Assembly (NCBI RefSeq): GCF_042408735.1
Contig: NZ_JBHOQV010000062.1
Location: 1-64,000 of the forward strand
Direction: 5' to 3'
Source: Thermogemmatispora sp042408735
GTDB lineage: Bacteria > Chloroflexota > Ktedonobacteria > Ktedonobacterales > Ktedonobacteraceae
DNA length: 64,000 nucleotides
Shown here: one piece after another, positions 61,718-64,000 of the stretch
How positions within the stretch are numbered: the stretch's first letter is position 1
Layout of the letters: each line of letters begins with the position of its first letter
Translations under genes and position numbers: made by a program
Notes under the pieces: generated by a model
What the model was told of the DNA's origin: nothing
The model's database searches: none
The model's input: the letters and a program-made list of their open reading frames with translations, nothing else

Positions 61718-63088
61718 TTAGAAGTCGGCCAGATACTCCTGCTCTTCCCACTCCAATTCGGCCGCCTGCAGACGCTGACGCACGTAGTCGCCGCGGCGCT
61801 CCAACTCCTGGCGCTTGGCCTTAATAAATATTTCAGTAAACTGCATGCCGAGCAGATCGCGCAGGGCGGTATCGGCCTCCAGATGCTGGAGAGCTTCCTC
61901 CAGAGTGGCTGGCAACGGGGCAAAGGCTTCGTGCTCTTCCGCCGGGCCGTCGGCCAGGGGGGGAGGCAGCGTCTCCTCTTGAAGGCCAAGCAGGCCGGCG
62001 GCGATGGTAGCAGCCAGCGCCAGATAAGGGTTGCTCATGCTCGAGGGGGCGCGGTTTTCGATGTGGGTGCTGGCATCGCCCGTATTCTTGACGCGCACCA
62101 GAGCTGTCCGATCGTCGAGGCCCCAGCTGAGATTGACCGGCGCGAAAGAATGGTGCAGGTAGCGCCGGTAGCAGTTGGGAGTTGGGGCAAGCAGGGCCAG
62201 CGCTCCCGGCATGTGTTTGATCAGGCCAGCGATGAAGCGGTAGGCCAGGGGCGAAAGGCCATGAGGATCGCTGGTATCAAGAAAGGCATTGCGGCCACTG
62301 GCATCGCGCAGGCTGAGATGAACATGGGCCCCCGAAGAGGACTGATCGAGGAAGGGGCGTGTCATGAAGGTGGCGTGATAGCCCAGGCGGCGGGCGATCA
62401 TCTTGACCCCATTCTTGAAGGTATAGCCGTAGTCGCCGGCCACCAGAGCCTCCTCCGCTTCGTACGTGATCTCATACTGTCCAGGGCCGTACTCACAGTT
62501 ACAGGTCAACATTTGCAAGCCCAATTCGGGTAGGAGGTCCATAATCTGTAAAGGCACTGGACAGGCGACATTGCGCTGCGTATGGAAGATATGCAGGCGA
62601 TCAAAGACAGGTTCCTTGCTCAAGAGGTCCTGCAGCAAATAAAACTCGTATTCGATCGCGGTATGGGCGCGGTAGCCCAGAGCGGCCAGGCGCTCCAGGA
62701 CGCGGCGCAAGACGTAGCGTGGCGCCGACTCCACGGGCGAGCCATCGGGCCAGAAGGCATCGCAGATCACGCGGGCGCTGGCATCGAGCCAGGGCACGAC
62801 CGCTGCGGTGCTCAGATCGGGGCGCAGCACCGCATCGCCGTAGTTGCGCTCCTCGCTTTGATAGGTGCCGGGCACCAGATTGGTACCTGAGTCCACCGTT
62901 GTCATGACACCGATCATGCGCAACCCATCGCGGGCGAACTGCTCCCAGCGGCTCAGAGGGACAATCTTCGAGCGGGCCATGCCATGCATATCGGGCAGCT
63001 CGAAGACCACATGGCGAATACCTCGTTCCTGCCAGCTCCTGCTCAGCTCCTCAATGGTTGACAGATCGGAAATAGACTTTGCTGTCAT
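61718..63088 (-). CDS. Glutamine synthetase family protein (gamma-glutamyl ligase-like)
   Basis: A 456-residue member of the GS superfamily, of the GlnT/PuuA/FluG-like branch. The N-terminal beta-grasp part has VVFELPDMHGMARSKIVPL, and the catalytic domain shows the glutamate motif AIEYEFYLLQD, NCEYGPGQYEITYEAEEAL, the ATP-side SSGAHVHLSLRDASG and VKNTGDASTHIENRAPSSMS with a conserved Arg. In PuuA the acceptor is putrescine; in GlnA it is ammonia. The neighbouring amine/amino-acid permeases favour glutamylation of an amine, but this is inference. ATG at 63088 follows GGGAGG. A minus-strand promoter lies at 63174-63201, with a leader of about 80 bases. Confidence 0.85.
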   Translation of the reverse strand: MTAKSISDLSTIEELSRSWQERGIRHVVFELPDMHGMARSKIVPLSRWEQFARDGLRMIGVMTTVDSGTNLVPGTYQSEERNYGDAVLRPDLSTAAVVPWLDASARVICDAFWPDGSPVESAPRYVLRRVLERLAALGYRAHTAIEYEFYLLQDLLSKEPVFDRLHIFHTQRNVACPVPLQIMDLLPELGLQMLTCNCEYGPGQYEITYEAEEALVAGDYGYTFKNGVKMIARRLGYHATFMTRPFLDQSSSGAHVHLSLRDASGRNAFLDTSDPHGLSPLAYRFIAGLIKHMPGALALLAPTPNCYRRYLHHSFAPVNLSWGLDDRTALVRVKNTGDASTHIENRAPSSMSNPYLALAATIAAGLLGLQEETLPPPLADGPAEEHEAFAPLPATLEEALQHLEADTALRDLLGMQFTEIFIKAKRQELERRGDYVRQRLQAAELEWEEQEYLADF

Positions 63089-63173
63089 CAGATCCTCCCA
63101 ATACAATTGCCTGGGACGCTGTCCGGCAGGCAGCTTGCTCACCTCAGCCGTCTGTCTTCCAGGACAAACTTTA

Positions 63174-63201
63174 TTATTACTGATCCAGCCGATCTTGACA
63201 A
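63174..63201 (-). promoter_or_regulatory. Promoter of the glutamine-synthetase-family gene
   Basis: TTGTCA (63201-63196) and TAATAA (63179-63174) are separated by 16 bases on the minus strand; read one base on, the -10 is AATAAT with 17. Confidence 0.55.
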
Positions 63202-63368
63202 CGCCCGCCCAGTCAAGCGGCCATTTTGGACGGTCCCAGTTCCCGCTCCTCCCACCTCTTGCGGGGCCAGGCCGCCGGGGGTCGTTAGGGCCTGAGACAT
63301 TTTGCATTGTTTGATCATTTCTGTTTGATAAGAAGGAAAGGAGCAATCCCTTGGGCGGCGCACGATCC

Positions 63369-63398
63369 TTGCTCAAGGAGTCTCAGAAGAGATACAAT
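63369..63398 (+). promoter_or_regulatory. Promoter of the final partial gene
   Basis: TTGCTC (63369-63374) and TACAAT (63393-63398) lie 18 bases apart, about 85 bases before the start codon at 63484. Confidence 0.45.
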
Positions 63399-63483
63399 AC
63401 AGGCTAGTTCCTTCTTGCGCACAATGGGGGTCCGGTCTGGTCGACCGGTCAGGGCAGCAGCCCGGAAAGGAGACGCATCGGTC

Positions 63484-64000
63484 ATGAGTACGACTCATGT
63501 CGCTGCTCCACTCTTCCAGCTTCAGCAGCTAGACCTTGAACTTGAGCGCCTTGCGGCGGAGCGACAGGGGATCAAACAGGCTCTGAGCGATAATCGCCTG
63601 CTTGCCAGGCTGCGTCAAGAGCTTGCCAGCGCTCGACAGCAACTGCAGGCGGGACAGCAGGCCCAGCAAGAAGCGGAGTGGACGCTGGAGGAAATCAACC
63701 GCCGCCTGCAGACCCTGGAGCAGCGCCTCTACAGCGGCAGCGTGACCAGTCCTAAAGAGCTAACCAGTCTTCAGCAGGAGGTGCAGCATCTGAGGGCGCA
63801 GCAAAGTCGCCAGGAGGAGCGTACCCTGGAGGCGATGGATCTTATCGAGACCCTGCAGCGCCAGCTTGTCCAGCGGGAAGAGGAGCTACGGCGAGCCGAA
63901 ATGGACTGGGAGCAGCAGAGTGCGGCTCACCGCAGCCGCCTTGACCAGCTAGAGCAGCGTCGCCGCTCTCTCGAAGAGCAACGTGCCGCGCTGGCCAGCT
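63484..64000 (+). CDS. Coiled-coil protein of the zinc-ribbon (CdsZ/zf-RING_7-like) type, cut at the window edge
   Basis: The first 172 residues are visible and form one long antiparallel coiled coil: LFQLQQLDLELERLAAERQG, then heptads rich in Q, E, R and L (RRLQTLEQRLYSGSVTSPKE). The YSGSVTSPKEL segment, which marks the turn between helices, is characteristic of a bacterial family that ends in a C4 zinc ribbon and has been linked to ribosome or nucleic-acid functions. The zinc ribbon lies beyond the window, so the assignment rests on the N-terminal half. AAAGGAG is upstream of the ATG at a rather long spacing. Confidence 0.75.
   Translation, partial: MSTTHVAAPLFQLQQLDLELERLAAERQGIKQALSDNRLLARLRQELASARQQLQAGQQAQQEAEWTLEEINRRLQTLEQRLYSGSVTSPKELTSLQQEVQHLRAQQSRQEERTLEAMDLIETLQRQLVQREEELRRAEMDWEQQSAAHRSRLDQLEQRRRSLEEQRAALAS

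Overview
The window reads as chromosomal DNA of a GC-rich, thermophile-like member of the Chloroflexota, most likely class Ktedonobacteria (Thermogemmatispora-like). This is inferred from gene content and style: zinc-ribbon Ser/Thr kinases with WD40 or TPR tails, secreted quinoprotein-like propellers, frequent GTG and TTG starts, and long purine-rich ribosome-binding sites. No database search was possible. No tRNA, rRNA, CRISPR array or intact insertion sequence was seen. Most long antisense open frames are shadows produced by high GC.

Layout. 1-5.2 kb: the tail of a cut gene, an FAD amine-oxidase-like enzyme and a large secreted propeller protein with three C-terminal repeats. 5.2-8.3 kb: a frameshifted Clp-N-domain gene, the GTPase der and a DJ-1/PfpI protein. 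8.6-18.5 kb: a System I cytochrome c maturation cluster (TlpA/CcmG-like, CopD-like, CcmE, F, H, a short CcmI-like protein, a membrane protein, CcmA, B, C, D), then a DUF3054 protein. 19-25 kb: a coiled-coil acidic protein, a DUF2851 protein, an RluB-type pseudouridine synthase and a histidine kinase with its own LuxR-type HTH. 25-31 kb: two tandem RelA/SpoT homologues whose active sites have decayed in complementary ways, one keeping synthetase residues and the other keeping hydrolase residues. 31-36.5 kb: a zinc-ribbon protein, tgt, a lipoyl/octanoyl transferase and a DUF488 gene with a conserved unknown partner. 36.8-41 kb: a GT2 glycosyltransferase and an 1130-residue GT2/GT-C fusion. 41-52 kb: an MBL hydrolase, two zinc-ribbon kinases (WD40 and TPR), a penicillin-binding protein, rsmA and small unknowns. 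52-56.4 kb: fatty-acid synthesis genes accC, fabF and accB. 56.6-63.1 kb: an F420-type LLM oxidoreductase, two APC permeases and a GS-family gamma-glutamyl ligase. The window ends inside a coiled-coil gene.

The most unusual locus lies between fabF and accB. A structured, HEARO/omega-RNA-like stretch (about 55255-55525) is followed by a relic of an IscB gene (55531-55814). The relic joins the IscB N-terminal strand directly to the C-terminal domain, so the RuvC and HNH parts are missing. A tandem CGGAT duplication shifts its frame just before a well preserved IscB C-terminus. The accB start codon lies 16 bases beyond the relic's stop.

Other points of interest are a 21-bp palindrome touching the -35 box of the first permease, a CxxxF form of the CcmE heme-binding motif, an 11-bp tandem repeat just after accC, and four-base-period repeats in several intergenic gaps.
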